The notes: a model not told the origin generated them from the letters alone. A stretch of DNA of 64,000 nucleotides from Nostoc sp. 'Peltigera membranacea cyanobiont' 210A (GCF_002246015.1 NZ_NOLJ01000001.1:851196-915195); one strand, 5' to 3'. Shown: positions 54,619-64,000, counted from the first letter of the stretch. Program-made: numbers and translations.

Positions 54619-57600
54619 TCAACTCAGCGTTTCCTTAATCATTTCTCCCATTGCCACCACAATTTTACGAGAACCTACATAAGGATTTCGCCCGTGGGCA
54701 GTCAGCATATTATCTAGCATTAAAATATCACCTCGTTCCCAAGAAAAACTAGTTTGACACTGCTGATAAACTTCATTTATTTCAGCAATAACTGAGTCTT
54801 CTATAGAAGTACCATCCCCGTAATAGACATTACGCGGTAGCTGTTGCTCTCCAAATGTAGATAATAGAGATTCTCGAACTTCTGCATCCAAATAGGCTAT
54901 ATGGTGTAACTGAATTTGATTGAAAAATACAGGTTCACTTGTTTTTGGATGTACCGCCAAAGCTGGACGAACTTGGCGAGTAATTAAACTGTTATTATCA
55001 TACCATTCAACATCAATTTTGGCTTGACGGCAATAATTTTCTACAACCAATTTATTATTGGTACGAAAGAAATTTTGCCAGCTAACATCCAGACTATTGG
55101 TATAGTGACGGACATACATTAATTGTTTTTGTTCTAATCTTTCTCGGAGTTTGGGATTGATTAGTCTGTAAGCTTTGCGACAGTCTATAATCGGCGTTTC
55201 TCCACCTTGTCGTGCTGGTTGCACGCAGAAAAACCAAATCTTCAGAGGCCACTGATGTAAATGAGAACTTTCATTATGAAAAAGGATTGCTTTGTCAGGT
55301 GGATAAGGAGTAGAGCCATAAACTTTACCACCTTCACCAGTGCGGGGTAAGTCGCCATACTCAGCAAATAAATTGGGACAAATTGTTTGAGCGAAGTTTT
55401 CAAACTCTGAAACTGATTTTATATTAAAACCTCTAAATAAAATCGCTCCATGTTTTAATAATTCTGTCTCTAGATATTCTCGATTATTCTCTACCCAAGA
55501 TAGTAAGTCAACTTCTGTAGTATTTGGTTGAATTACAAGAGGAAAATTTTGTCCTGCTTGTAGATAGTCTGTTTTAATTAATTGCTCTGCTATGAGACTA
55601 ACAGCTTTCGGAGCAATGCTCATAAATTTTTGTCTTTTAGCAGCTTTACGCTCCTGTTGTTGCATAGTTTGTTGTGCCTTCTCTGCTTCTGTAAGCATTT
55701 CTAATGTATTGATGTAGCTTTCAGGTTGGCTGATAATACTATTGATTAATGTTTTCCAATATTTTGTAAATATTGTGATAGTATCTGCGGCAAATAGATC
55801 AGCGTTATATTGCCATTTACCTTCTATACCTTGTTCGGTTTCTGTGAGAAATAAGGCTAAATCGAATCTAGAATTCTTGGTTTCTAATTCTAGTAATTTT
55901 AAGTTTAGTCCTGGTAATTCTAAGGCTGATGTCGGTGTATTTTGCAGGACAAACAATACCTGAAATAATGGAACTGTATTGCTTAAATGGCGCTCAGGTT
56001 GTAATTCTCTAACTAATTCGTCAAAGGGTAAATCTTGATGAGCATAAGCTGATAGTGTCTGAGTGCGAACACGTTGCAACAACTCTAAGAAAGTGGGATT
56101 AGCACTTAAATCAGTGCGTAGGATTAATAAGTTAATGAAAAAGCCTATTAATGGTTCAATTTCTGCTTGGTTGCGGTTGGCAACATCAGTGCCAACAACA
56201 ATATCATCTTGCTTAGTGTAGCGTTGCAGTAAGATTTTAAAACTCGCCAGCAGTGTCATAAATAAGGTTACACCTTCTTGCTGGGCAAGCTGTCGCACTT
56301 CTTGCACGACTGACGCAGGTATCACAAAACTATGACTAGCACCCCGGTTAGTCTTCACTTCTGCACGAGGACGGGTTGTGGGTAGTTGCAATATAGGTAG
56401 GTTTGCTAATTGCTGCTTCCAGTAGGTGAGTAAAGCTTCTCGTTTTTCACCTTGCAAATGTTGACGTTGCCAAACTGCAAAGTCTGCATACTGGACGGGT
56501 AATTTTGCTAAAGGAGAGGCTTCTCCCGCAGAAAAAGCGGTATAAAGTGCTGCTAACTCCCGAATTAATAAACCCGTTGACCAGCCATCAAAAACGATAT
56601 GGTGGATAGTGAACAGTAAAATGTGTTCTTGTTCGTCTAGTTGTAAAAGTGTGCATCTGAGCAACGGTGCTTGAGTAAAATCAAAGGGACATTGAAATTC
56701 CTCAACACTCAAACGCTGAATTTCCACTTCTCGTTCAGCGTCCGACAATTCCTGTAAGTTTACCACAGGTATTTTTAGCTGCACATTGGGGACAATTACC
56801 TGTAATGGTTCCCCATCTACCAAAGTAAAGGTAGTGCGTAAAATTTCGTGGCGACAGATAATTTCGTTAATGCTTTCCTCTAACGCCTCTACATTCAACT
56901 CACCGACGAGATGAACTGCTGCGGGCATATTGTAAATACCGCTATCAGGGTTAATTTGTTCTAATAACCATAATCTAGCTTGGGCAAAGGATAGAGGTAA
57001 ATTGCGATTGCGAGGAACAGGTGTAATAGCAGAAACACCCTGATGACTAGCTTCTTGAATATTTTTAGCTAGTTCTGCAATGGTAGGAAATTCAAATAAA
57101 GACTGAAGCAGTATATTCACTCCCAGAGTTTTAGCAATGCGAGAAATAATTTGAGTTGCTAATAAAGAATGTCCGCCTAGTTCAAAGAAATTCTCGTGAA
57201 TTCCTACTTGATTCACACCCAAAACTTGAGTCCAAATTCCGGCTAATACTTCTTCTACTGGATGACGGGTAGCAACAAAATTACTTGTCTCTAAATGAGT
57301 ATTTTCTGGCGTAGGTAAAGCACGACAGTTAACTTTTCCATTGGGTGTTAATGGTATTTCTGCCAAGAACATAAAAGCATTCGGTATCATGTACTCAGGC
57401 AGTTTTTGCCGTAAATACTGCCGTAGTTCATCAGTATCAGCGTTTTCAGCAACTAAATAAGCAACTAAACGCTGGTTTCCCGATCCATCTTCTCGAACCA
57501 TGACTACACATTGATGTACTGCGGGGTGTTGTTCTAACACCGCTTCAATTTCCCCTAACTCAATGCGGAAACCTCGGAGTTTTACTTGAGAATCAATACG

Positions 57601-60600
57601 TCCTAAGTATTCAATTTCTCCATTGGGTAGATAACGGGCTAAATCACCAGTTTTGTAGAGTAATGTTTTGGAATTAAATCGATTAGTAATAAACTTTTCT
57701 TTAGTTAATTCTGGCTGATTAAAGTAACCCCGTGCTAATCCTACACCACCAATATATATTTCTCCCGAAATTCCAACGGGTAGAGGTTGCAAATATTTGT
57801 CTAAAATATATATTTGGGTATTAGCTAGAGGATGACCAATAGAAATTGGTTTTTCACTATCACTTATTTGATAAATTGTAGACCAAATAGTTGTTTCTGT
57901 GGGCCCGTATAAATTCCAAATCTGAGAACATCTTTGGCATAATTGGCGAGCTAAACTTTGGGGTAAGGCTTCGCCACCACAGAGAATTTTGAGTTGAGAA
58001 TTTCCTTCCCAGCCTGCATCTAATAACATTCGCCAAGTTGCAGGGGTAGCTTGCATAACAGTTGCAGCAGAATTATTCAGTTGTTGTAATAACTGTGCGC
58101 CGTCGGTTGCAATTTCTCGACTAGCAAGAATTACTTTGGCTCCCACTGTTAGGGGAAGGAAGATTTCTAAAACTGCAATATCAAAAGATAGGGTAGTGAC
58201 TGAAAGCAAACTATCTTGATGGCTTAAGTGTAATTCCTGCTGCATAGCAGTAAGGAAATTTACTACATTTTCATGAGTAATTTGTACACCTTTGGGTTTG
58301 CCAGTGGAGCCGGAGGTATAGATTGTATACATCAAATTATCCGGCTCGATATTGCTGTTAGAAGTGATTATTTCTTGGATAGCAATGCTTTCCCAGTTGC
58401 TATCTAAACAGATAACTTGGGCGTGATGGGGTGGAAGATTTGGTAATAAATGTTGCTGGGTTAATAAGACTGAGGTTTGGGAGTCTTGGAGCATATACGC
58501 CAAACGCTCTTGAGGAAATGTTGGATCTAGAGGTATGTATGCACCACCTGCTTTGAGAATGGCGAGGAGGGCGACGATCATGGGTAAAGAGCGATCGCAA
58601 CAAATCCCCACTAATACTTCTCTACCTACACCTAAGCTGCTTAAATAGTGTGCTAGCTGATTTGCTTTTTCGTCTAGTTCTTTGTAAGTTAACTGCTGTG
58701 AGCCAGCTATCACAGCGATCGCATCTGGTGTCTTAGCTACCTGGGCGCTAAACAACTCATGCACGCAGACATGAGGATAATCAGCTTCTGTATAATTCCA
58801 TTCCCTTAAAATTTGCTGCTGTTCTGCTGGCGTAAGTATAGACAACTCTGATATAGACTTATCTGGATGCTTAACGATATCTGTTAACAAAGTTGTTAAA
58901 TGCCTCAGCATAGATTTAATGTTATCGGCATCAAATAAATCACTGTTATACTCTAATTCTCCAACTAAACCCTCAACATTATCAGTAAAAGACAAACTCA
59001 AATCAAACCTAGCCGTATCATTTTCTATCGGCAAATATTCCAAATTCAAACCTGATAGCTTCAACCCATCTCCAGGCATATTTTGCAGCGCGAACATTAC
59101 CTGAAATACTGGTGTATGACTGAGACTACGCTGGAGTTGTAATTCTTCTACTAATAATTCAAATGGCAAATCTTGATGAGTGTATGCTCCTAGAGTGATT
59201 TCTCTTACTTGTTTAAGCAAGTTGATGAAACTAGAATTTTCCTCTAGTTTAGTTCGCAAGACTACAGTATTTACAAAGAAGCCAATTAACCCTTCAATTT
59301 CGCTACGATTACGGTTAGCAATAGGCGAACCGACTAAAATATCTGCCTGTCCAGAGTAACGATAAAGCAGAGTTTTAAACGCTGCTAATAAAGTCATAAA
59401 TAACGTTATACCTTGCTTTTGACTCAAAGCTTTTAGCTCATTTGTCAAAGCTGGAGACAGCACAAATGTCTGCTTTTTACCAGCAAAGGTTTGCTGCTTG
59501 GGGCGCGGTTTAGCAATAAGAAGTTCTAATACTGGTAAATCACCACTTAATTGTTGTTTCCAATATTCCATCTGAGATGCCAAAACTTCTTTCTGTAACC
59601 ATGTTCTTTGCCAAACGGCAAAATCTACATATTGAATAGGTAAACTGGCTAATTCACAAGATTTACCTGTGCAGAAAGACTCATAAAAGGTAGCTAATTC
59701 TTTAATAATTATTCCTGCTGACCAACCATCAGCAACTATGTGGTGTATTGTGAACAGTAAAATATATTCCTGTTCGGCTAACTGCAATAGGACAACATTT
59801 AATAATGGTGCGCTAGTTAAATTAAAAGAACGTTGCGCTTGAATTATAGCCCTGCGTTTGGTTTCTATTTCCCGGTGTTCTGGTGTTAAATTCTGTAAAT
59901 TTACTACAGGTAATGTAATACTAACTTCCGAGTTAATTATCTGCCGTGGTTCTCCATTTTCACTTACAAAAGTAGTACGTAAAGCTTCATGGCGACGGAT
60001 AATTTCGTTGAAACTTTGTTCTAATCCTGTAATGTTAAGTTGTCCTTTTAGTTGTACTGCCCTCGATAGATTGTAAGCAGAACTTCCGGGTTGTAATTGG
60101 TCTAAAAACCACAGTCTTTGTTGAGCAAAGGATAATGGTAAATTATCTTCTCGTGTGACTTTCTCTATAGGTAAAACAGCTAGTTGTTGTCCCTCTCTCA
60201 GTGCGGCTTCAACACATTGCGCCAGTTCAGTTACTGTTGGCGACTCAAACAAACTGCGTAAGGGTAATTCAACCTGAAAAGCTTCTCGTATCTGGGACAT
60301 AACTTGTGTCGCTAACAGGGAATGTCCACCTAATTCAAAAAAGTTTTCTTCAATTCCTACTTGTTTAACATTGAGAATTTTTGCCCATATCCCCGCTAAG
60401 ACTTCTTCTACAGGGGTACGTGGTGCGGTAATAGCACTTTTTATTTGTTGTGATAATTCTTCTGGTGCAGGTAATGCTTGGCGATTCACCTTACCATTAG
60501 GAGTCAGAGGTAAAGCCTCTAAAATGGCAAAGTTAGAGGGCAACATATAATTAGGCAAGTTATCCTGTAAAAACTTATTAAGCGCATTCAAATCTATAGC

Positions 60601-63342
60601 TTCTGAGTTAGCAGGAACTAAATAAGCTATTAATCGCTTATCCCCAGTTTCACTTTCCCGCGTCACTACCACAGCTTCCCGCACTTGGGGATATTCAGTT
60701 AATATTGCGTCTATTTCTGCTAATTCAATCCTAAAACCACGAATTTTAACTTGATAATCACTACGTCCAATAAATTCGATTGTGCCATCTGGTAAGTAAC
60801 GTCCTAAATCCCCTGTTTTATAAAGTCTTGCTCCTGATTGATGGCTAAAATAATTAGGAATGAATCTCTCGGCAGTTAGTTCAGGATGCTGCATATAGCA
60901 TCTAGCTAAACCTGCACCACCAATATATATTTCACCTTTGATTCCAATAGGAGTCAACTGTAAGTTATTGTCCAGAATATAAACTTGTGTATTAGCAATT
61001 GATTTCCCAAGAGGAACTGTTTTAGTTGTTAAATTTACCTCTGTAATTAAATGAGTGAGTACACCAACAGTGCTTTCTGTGGGGCCATAATGGTTAAATA
61101 TCTGGCAATCGGGTACTAACTGGCGAACTTGCTCAATTAACTGCCAGTTAGCAGCTTCACCACCTAAAATTAGTCGTTGACGAGGCAGGATAGATTGGGG
61201 TGTAGGAGATAACAGAAGGGAACTAAGGTGAGAAGGAACAATTTTGAGGCAATCTATAGGGTGTTTGTGGCAATATTCTGTTAAGGCAACTGGATCGGTA
61301 GCACGATCATAGGAGATGATATGTAGACATCCTCCTGTGCAAAGTGCAGGGAAGAGAACAGTGTTACCTAAGTCTGCGGCTAGAGTGGAAACTAATGCAA
61401 AGTTGCAGGTGGAATTGGTAGGTAGTTTTAAACTATCAATGATGGCATAGACATAATTAAGAATTTGCTGATGTTCAATGGCAACTCCTTTGGGTTTACC
61501 TGTGGAACCAGAGGTAAATAATATATAAGCTAGATGATTATTGTTTACCTGGCAGTTAGGATTAATATCAGTTTCATTAGAAATCGTTCGCCATTGTGCA
61601 TCCAAATTAATGACTTGCATCTGTTCTGTATTAGCTACTTCTGATAATCTATTTGCTACGCAAGTATTAGTAATCAAAAAGGAGGCTTGGATATCTTTTA
61701 AACGTGATGCTAAACTCTTGGGTGGAATCCCTGGATCTAAGGGTATGTATGCTCCACCAGCCTTGAGAATGCCTAAAATACTTACAATCATATCAGTAGA
61801 ACGTTCTAGGCAAATTCCCACTAATATCTCTGCTCCTACTCCTTGTTTTTGCAAGTAGTGAGCTAATTGATTGCCCTTTTGATTGAGTTGTTGATATGTG
61901 AGTTTTTCATCTTCAAAAACTACAGCAATCTGATTAGGAGTTTTTTGTACTTGTGCTTCAAATATTTGGTTAATTAACAGATTTTTGGGATATTTCTTTT
62001 GGATATTGTTGTAGAGTAGCTGTGTTCTTTCAGGATCGCCGAGGATTTCTAATTGGTAAATTTGTTTTTCTGGGCGAGCGATCGCACTAGCTAATATATT
62101 GTTAAATTGTCTAGTTAAAATTTCAATATAGTCTGAATTAAATAAGTTTGAATCATAGTGAAAGTCTGTGATTAATTTGTTGTTTTTACGAATACATCTC
62201 AATTTAATATTAAATTGTTCAACACAAGAGTATTGCTGATAAATCGAAAAGACAGTATTAGCATTTACATACTTAGCTGATTGTTCTAAAAACTCAAAGC
62301 ATAAAGGTGAAAAATGTGAATTATTTGGCGCTAAATCTGCTATATTCTTCCAGGTAAAATAAGGATGATATTTGAAGCTATCAGCCAGATTATTTTTAGA
62401 TAAAATTTCGATAAATGTACTTTCTTTGTCTAGCTCGATATTAATAGGTAAATATTTAGCAAATAAACCTATAGCATCTTCCAATTCTTGGTAGTTCCGT
62501 CCATCACAACCAATTCCAATAATGACATTTGATTGCTGGGTAATCCGCCAGATTAAAATCTGCCAACAAGTTAATAAAACGTTATAGATAGAAGTATTAT
62601 ATTGCTGAACTAGTATTTCTAACTGTGCCACCAATTCAGGAGTAATAGTGATAGATTGTATTTGCGGCTGAAATGTTGATTTTAAAGTAGTTTGTTGTTC
62701 CCAAGGTAACTTTAAGGTTGTCAACGCAGCAATATTTTGTTTACGCCAATAATCTCTCCCCGCTTCTGTATCTTCTCCCTCCAACAATTCATTTTGCCAT
62801 TCAGCTAAATCTGCATATTGTAGCGGTTCATTATCTAACTCTTTTCCCTGAAAACAAGCTGCATAAGATTGGCTGATTTCTCGCACCAAAATATTTAGTG
62901 ATGTTGCGTCTGCACAAAGGGCAGGTAAGCAGATCATTAGAATATACTTTTCTGAAGATAAAGTAACTAAAGATAAGCGCAACAGAGAACCATATTGTAG
63001 ATCAAATACTTCTTGGTTAAATTGCTCAAATAAGCTTGATAATAATTCTTCTTGTTGTTGATGGCTGCAACTACTGAAGTCGTAGTTTTCACCCCAAGTA
63101 ATATTTTTATTTGTAATTACTTGCAATGGGATAGACATCCCTGGCAAACAATGAAAGTTAGTCCGAAGTATTTCATGACGATTGACAACCTGTTCTAAGG
63201 CTTGCTTCAAGATGTTGATATCTATAACGCCTTCAATTAAAACAGCACATTGAGAATGATAGGGAAGACTATTAGTTTCTTGCAATTGCCACAAATGTCT
63301 TTGCTGAGGTGAGAGGCGAAAACCTTGCATTTCTTCTAACAT
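54619..63342 (-). CDS. NRPS: C* - A(Asp) - PCP - C - A(Gly) - PCP - C - beta-hydroxylase
   Basis: 2907 residues from ATG 63342, which has GGAG eight bases upstream and aligns with its paralogues; an in-frame start at 63402 would overlap the previous gene. Domains: C* with CLPALCADA (about 141); A1 (about 465-960), pocket D-L-T-K-I-G-H-V-G-K = Asp; PCP1 Ser about 1005; C2 with HHIVADGW (about 1200); A2 pocket D-I-L-Q-L-G-L-I-W-K = Gly (FDIAVLE about 1719); PCP2 about 2055; C3 with HHIVFDGW (about 2243); then a complete SyrP/TauD-type dioxygenase (about 2575-2900) with FHNESS (about 2688) and TAHGRNPY. The terminal C3-hydroxylase has no A or PCP here: it should serve the separate C*-A(Asp)-PCP protein downstream. 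No epimerase. Confidence 0.95.
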   Translation of the reverse strand: MLEEMQGFRLSPQQRHLWQLQETNSLPYHSQCAVLIEGVIDINILKQALEQVVNRHEILRTNFHCLPGMSIPLQVITNKNITWGENYDFSSCSHQQQEELLSSLFEQFNQEVFDLQYGSLLRLSLVTLSSEKYILMICLPALCADATSLNILVREISQSYAACFQGKELDNEPLQYADLAEWQNELLEGEDTEAGRDYWRKQNIAALTTLKLPWEQQTTLKSTFQPQIQSITITPELVAQLEILVQQYNTSIYNVLLTCWQILIWRITQQSNVIIGIGCDGRNYQELEDAIGLFAKYLPINIELDKESTFIEILSKNNLADSFKYHPYFTWKNIADLAPNNSHFSPLCFEFLEQSAKYVNANTVFSIYQQYSCVEQFNIKLRCIRKNNKLITDFHYDSNLFNSDYIEILTRQFNNILASAIARPEKQIYQLEILGDPERTQLLYNNIQKKYPKNLLINQIFEAQVQKTPNQIAVVFEDEKLTYQQLNQKGNQLAHYLQKQGVGAEILVGICLERSTDMIVSILGILKAGGAYIPLDPGIPPKSLASRLKDIQASFLITNTCVANRLSEVANTEQMQVINLDAQWRTISNETDINPNCQVNNNHLAYILFTSGSTGKPKGVAIEHQQILNYVYAIIDSLKLPTNSTCNFALVSTLAADLGNTVLFPALCTGGCLHIISYDRATDPVALTEYCHKHPIDCLKIVPSHLSSLLLSPTPQSILPRQRLILGGEAANWQLIEQVRQLVPDCQIFNHYGPTESTVGVLTHLITEVNLTTKTVPLGKSIANTQVYILDNNLQLTPIGIKGEIYIGGAGLARCYMQHPELTAERFIPNYFSHQSGARLYKTGDLGRYLPDGTIEFIGRSDYQVKIRGFRIELAEIDAILTEYPQVREAVVVTRESETGDKRLIAYLVPANSEAIDLNALNKFLQDNLPNYMLPSNFAILEALPLTPNGKVNRQALPAPEELSQQIKSAITAPRTPVEEVLAGIWAKILNVKQVGIEENFFELGGHSLLATQVMSQIREAFQVELPLRSLFESPTVTELAQCVEAALREGQQLAVLPIEKVTREDNLPLSFAQQRLWFLDQLQPGSSAYNLSRAVQLKGQLNITGLEQSFNEIIRRHEALRTTFVSENGEPRQIINSEVSITLPVVNLQNLTPEHREIETKRRAIIQAQRSFNLTSAPLLNVVLLQLAEQEYILLFTIHHIVADGWSAGIIIKELATFYESFCTGKSCELASLPIQYVDFAVWQRTWLQKEVLASQMEYWKQQLSGDLPVLELLIAKPRPKQQTFAGKKQTFVLSPALTNELKALSQKQGITLFMTLLAAFKTLLYRYSGQADILVGSPIANRNRSEIEGLIGFFVNTVVLRTKLEENSSFINLLKQVREITLGAYTHQDLPFELLVEELQLQRSLSHTPVFQVMFALQNMPGDGLKLSGLNLEYLPIENDTARFDLSLSFTDNVEGLVGELEYNSDLFDADNIKSMLRHLTTLLTDIVKHPDKSISELSILTPAEQQQILREWNYTEADYPHVCVHELFSAQVAKTPDAIAVIAGSQQLTYKELDEKANQLAHYLSSLGVGREVLVGICCDRSLPMIVALLAILKAGGAYIPLDPTFPQERLAYMLQDSQTSVLLTQQHLLPNLPPHHAQVICLDSNWESIAIQEIITSNSNIEPDNLMYTIYTSGSTGKPKGVQITHENVVNFLTAMQQELHLSHQDSLLSVTTLSFDIAVLEIFLPLTVGAKVILASREIATDGAQLLQQLNNSAATVMQATPATWRMLLDAGWEGNSQLKILCGGEALPQSLARQLCQRCSQIWNLYGPTETTIWSTIYQISDSEKPISIGHPLANTQIYILDKYLQPLPVGISGEIYIGGVGLARGYFNQPELTKEKFITNRFNSKTLLYKTGDLARYLPNGEIEYLGRIDSQVKLRGFRIELGEIEAVLEQHPAVHQCVVMVREDGSGNQRLVAYLVAENADTDELRQYLRQKLPEYMIPNAFMFLAEIPLTPNGKVNCRALPTPENTHLETSNFVATRHPVEEVLAGIWTQVLGVNQVGIHENFFELGGHSLLATQIISRIAKTLGVNILLQSLFEFPTIAELAKNIQEASHQGVSAITPVPRNRNLPLSFAQARLWLLEQINPDSGIYNMPAAVHLVGELNVEALEESINEIICRHEILRTTFTLVDGEPLQVIVPNVQLKIPVVNLQELSDAEREVEIQRLSVEEFQCPFDFTQAPLLRCTLLQLDEQEHILLFTIHHIVFDGWSTGLLIRELAALYTAFSAGEASPLAKLPVQYADFAVWQRQHLQGEKREALLTYWKQQLANLPILQLPTTRPRAEVKTNRGASHSFVIPASVVQEVRQLAQQEGVTLFMTLLASFKILLQRYTKQDDIVVGTDVANRNQAEIEPLIGFFINLLILRTDLSANPTFLELLQRVRTQTLSAYAHQDLPFDELVRELQPERHLSNTVPLFQVLFVLQNTPTSALELPGLNLKLLELETKNSRFDLALFLTETEQGIEGKWQYNADLFAADTITIFTKYWKTLINSIISQPESYINTLEMLTEAEKAQQTMQQQERKAAKRQKFMSIAPKAVSLIAEQLIKTDYLQAGQNFPLVIQPNTTEVDLLSWVENNREYLETELLKHGAILFRGFNIKSVSEFENFAQTICPNLFAEYGDLPRTGEGGKVYGSTPYPPDKAILFHNESSHLHQWPLKIWFFCVQPARQGGETPIIDCRKAYRLINPKLRERLEQKQLMYVRHYTNSLDVSWQNFFRTNNKLVVENYCRQAKIDVEWYDNNSLITRQVRPALAVHPKTSEPVFFNQIQLHHIAYLDAEVRESLLSTFGEQQLPRNVYYGDGTSIEDSVIAEINEVYQQCQTSFSWERGDILMLDNMLTAHGRNPYVGSRKIVVAMGEMIKETLS

Positions 63343-63364
63343 TAGTAATTCTCCGTACTTGGCA

Positions 63365-64000
63365 CTAAATCTCTTGACTGCTGAATACTTCTGACATCCC
63401 AACTACCACTTTTCTTTCCCCTATAAATGGCTGTCTTCCGTGTGCTGTCAGCATATTGTCCAGCATTAAAATATCTCCAGCCTGCCAGGGAAAAAGCACA
63501 GTTTCTTGTTGATAGATGGTACGAATTGCATCTAAAACTTCAGGTTCAATTGGTGAACCATTACCGTAATAGGTATTATGTGGCAAATCTTCTTCTGAGA
63601 ATTCTGCTAACAATGCAGTGCGAATCTTTGCTTCTAAAGTTGTGACATGAAAGAAAGCGGCATGATTAAACCAAACAGTTTCACCCGTTTTAGGATGTGT
63701 AGCGATCGCTTGTCTATGAGTACGGGTTCGTAAGCGATTTCCTGGCTTCCACTCGAATTCAATATGATTACTACGGCAAAATTCTTCTACTTCGCCTGGG
63801 CTTGTGGTTTGAAATACTGTTTGCCAAGGTAAGCCAAAACCATCACCGAAGTTACGCACGTACATCACGCCTCTTTCGATGAAGCGATCGCGAATTTTTG
63901 GGTTAATCTGTTGTAATAATCTCCGCGTATCAGCGATAGGAGTTTCCCCGCCTTGCTGTGCTGGTGTGACGCAGTGAAAGAAAATTTTTAAAGGCCAGCT
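63365..64000 (-). CDS. SyrP/TauD-type beta-hydroxylase (5' end beyond the window)
   Basis: The frame is open to the right edge (SWPLKIFFHCVTPAQQGGE ... TPIADTRRLL at 63870-64000), so the gene starts beyond 64000 and only about the C-terminal 210 residues are visible. They include MYVRNFGDGFGLPWQTVF, FNHAAFFHVTTLE, YYGNGSPIE, the distal His in TAHGRQPF and VVVGMSE. The HxE iron motif lies outside. It resembles the stand-alone enzyme at 34548-35576 more than the fused domain (compare GDGFGLPWQTVFQTT). It precedes the C*-A(Asp)-PCP start by 22 bases, so beta-OH-Asp formation is the likely role. It may itself be the end of a larger C-containing protein. Confidence 0.88.
   Translation of the reverse strand, partial: SWPLKIFFHCVTPAQQGGETPIADTRRLLQQINPKIRDRFIERGVMYVRNFGDGFGLPWQTVFQTTSPGEVEEFCRSNHIEFEWKPGNRLRTRTHRQAIATHPKTGETVWFNHAAFFHVTTLEAKIRTALLAEFSEEDLPHNTYYGNGSPIEPEVLDAIRTIYQQETVLFPWQAGDILMLDNMLTAHGRQPFIGERKVVVGMSEVFSSQEI

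Noticed and set aside
63343..63402. Longer start (63402) for the 2907-residue NRPS
   Set aside because: It would overlap the end of the hydroxylase gene and lacks similarity to the other C* proteins. ATG 63342 has GGAG eight bases upstream.
30173..64000. Anachelin or microginin/microcystin-type cluster
   Set aside because: The AMT and Ser-ketide parts are reminiscent, but there is no salicylate starter, Tyr-derived chromophore, Adda-type PKS set or matching A-domain series in the window.

Overview
The window looks like chromosomal DNA from a filamentous, probably heterocyst-forming (Nostoc-like) cyanobacterium. The evidence is the many GCGATCGC (HIP1) octamers, heptanucleotide tandem repeats, dispersed GC-rich palindromic repeats, a purK gene followed by a 6S RNA gene, PEP-CTERM proteins, and a ~1950-residue Ser/Thr-kinase/ATPase/GAF/PAS/histidine-kinase protein. 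No rRNA, tRNA or CRISPR array was seen.

Bases 1-27,500 are mostly unrelated single genes. In order they are: a broken duplicate of a small membrane-protein gene and a MITE-like element; a DSP/BLH-like phosphatase; the intact small membrane protein; a lumenal pentapeptide-repeat protein overlapping purK; 6S RNA with promoter and terminator; the giant hybrid kinase; an M16B peptidase pair (catalytic plus inactive partner) separated by a heptamer array; a decayed tnpB; a peptidoglycan-binding protein; a 4-TM holin-like protein; a CobE/CbiG-C protein; a Uma2 nuclease-like protein; argS; a DUF4114/PEP-CTERM protein; a TPR protein; a PF10014-type 2OG-Fe dioxygenase; sfsA; a fasciclin protein; modA; and two tandem secreted paralogues.

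From 27,591 to the right edge all genes lie on the minus strand with short gaps or overlaps. They form one large NRPS/PKS locus that continues beyond base 64,000. In transcription order: SyrP/TauD-type hydroxylase (cut by the edge) > [C*-A(Asp)-PCP-C-A(Gly)-PCP-C-hydroxylase] > methyltransferase > [C*-A(Asp)-PCP] > [KS-AT] > [ACP-aminotransferase-C-A(Ser)-PCP] > [KS-AT-KR-ACP] > [C] > [hydroxylase] > [C*-A(His-like)-PCP-reductase] > methyltransferase > aminotransferase > MbtH. C* is a condensation-like domain whose HHxxxDG motif is replaced by LP(A/S)(L/V)CAD.

The central observation is that every C* domain is immediately preceded by a hydroxylase, and in two of the three cases that hydroxylase is immediately preceded by a canonical C domain. 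The adenylation pocket residues read by eye give Asp, Asp and a His-like code for exactly these three modules. I infer that C* is the 'interface' type of domain described for siderophore beta-hydroxylases. The product would then be a hexadentate beta-OH-Asp/beta-OH-Asp/beta-OH-His siderophore with Gly, Ser, one beta-amino and one beta-hydroxy ketide extension. Its C-terminus would be released as an aldehyde and possibly transaminated to an amine, as in myxochelin B. The start of the pathway and any transport genes lie outside the window.
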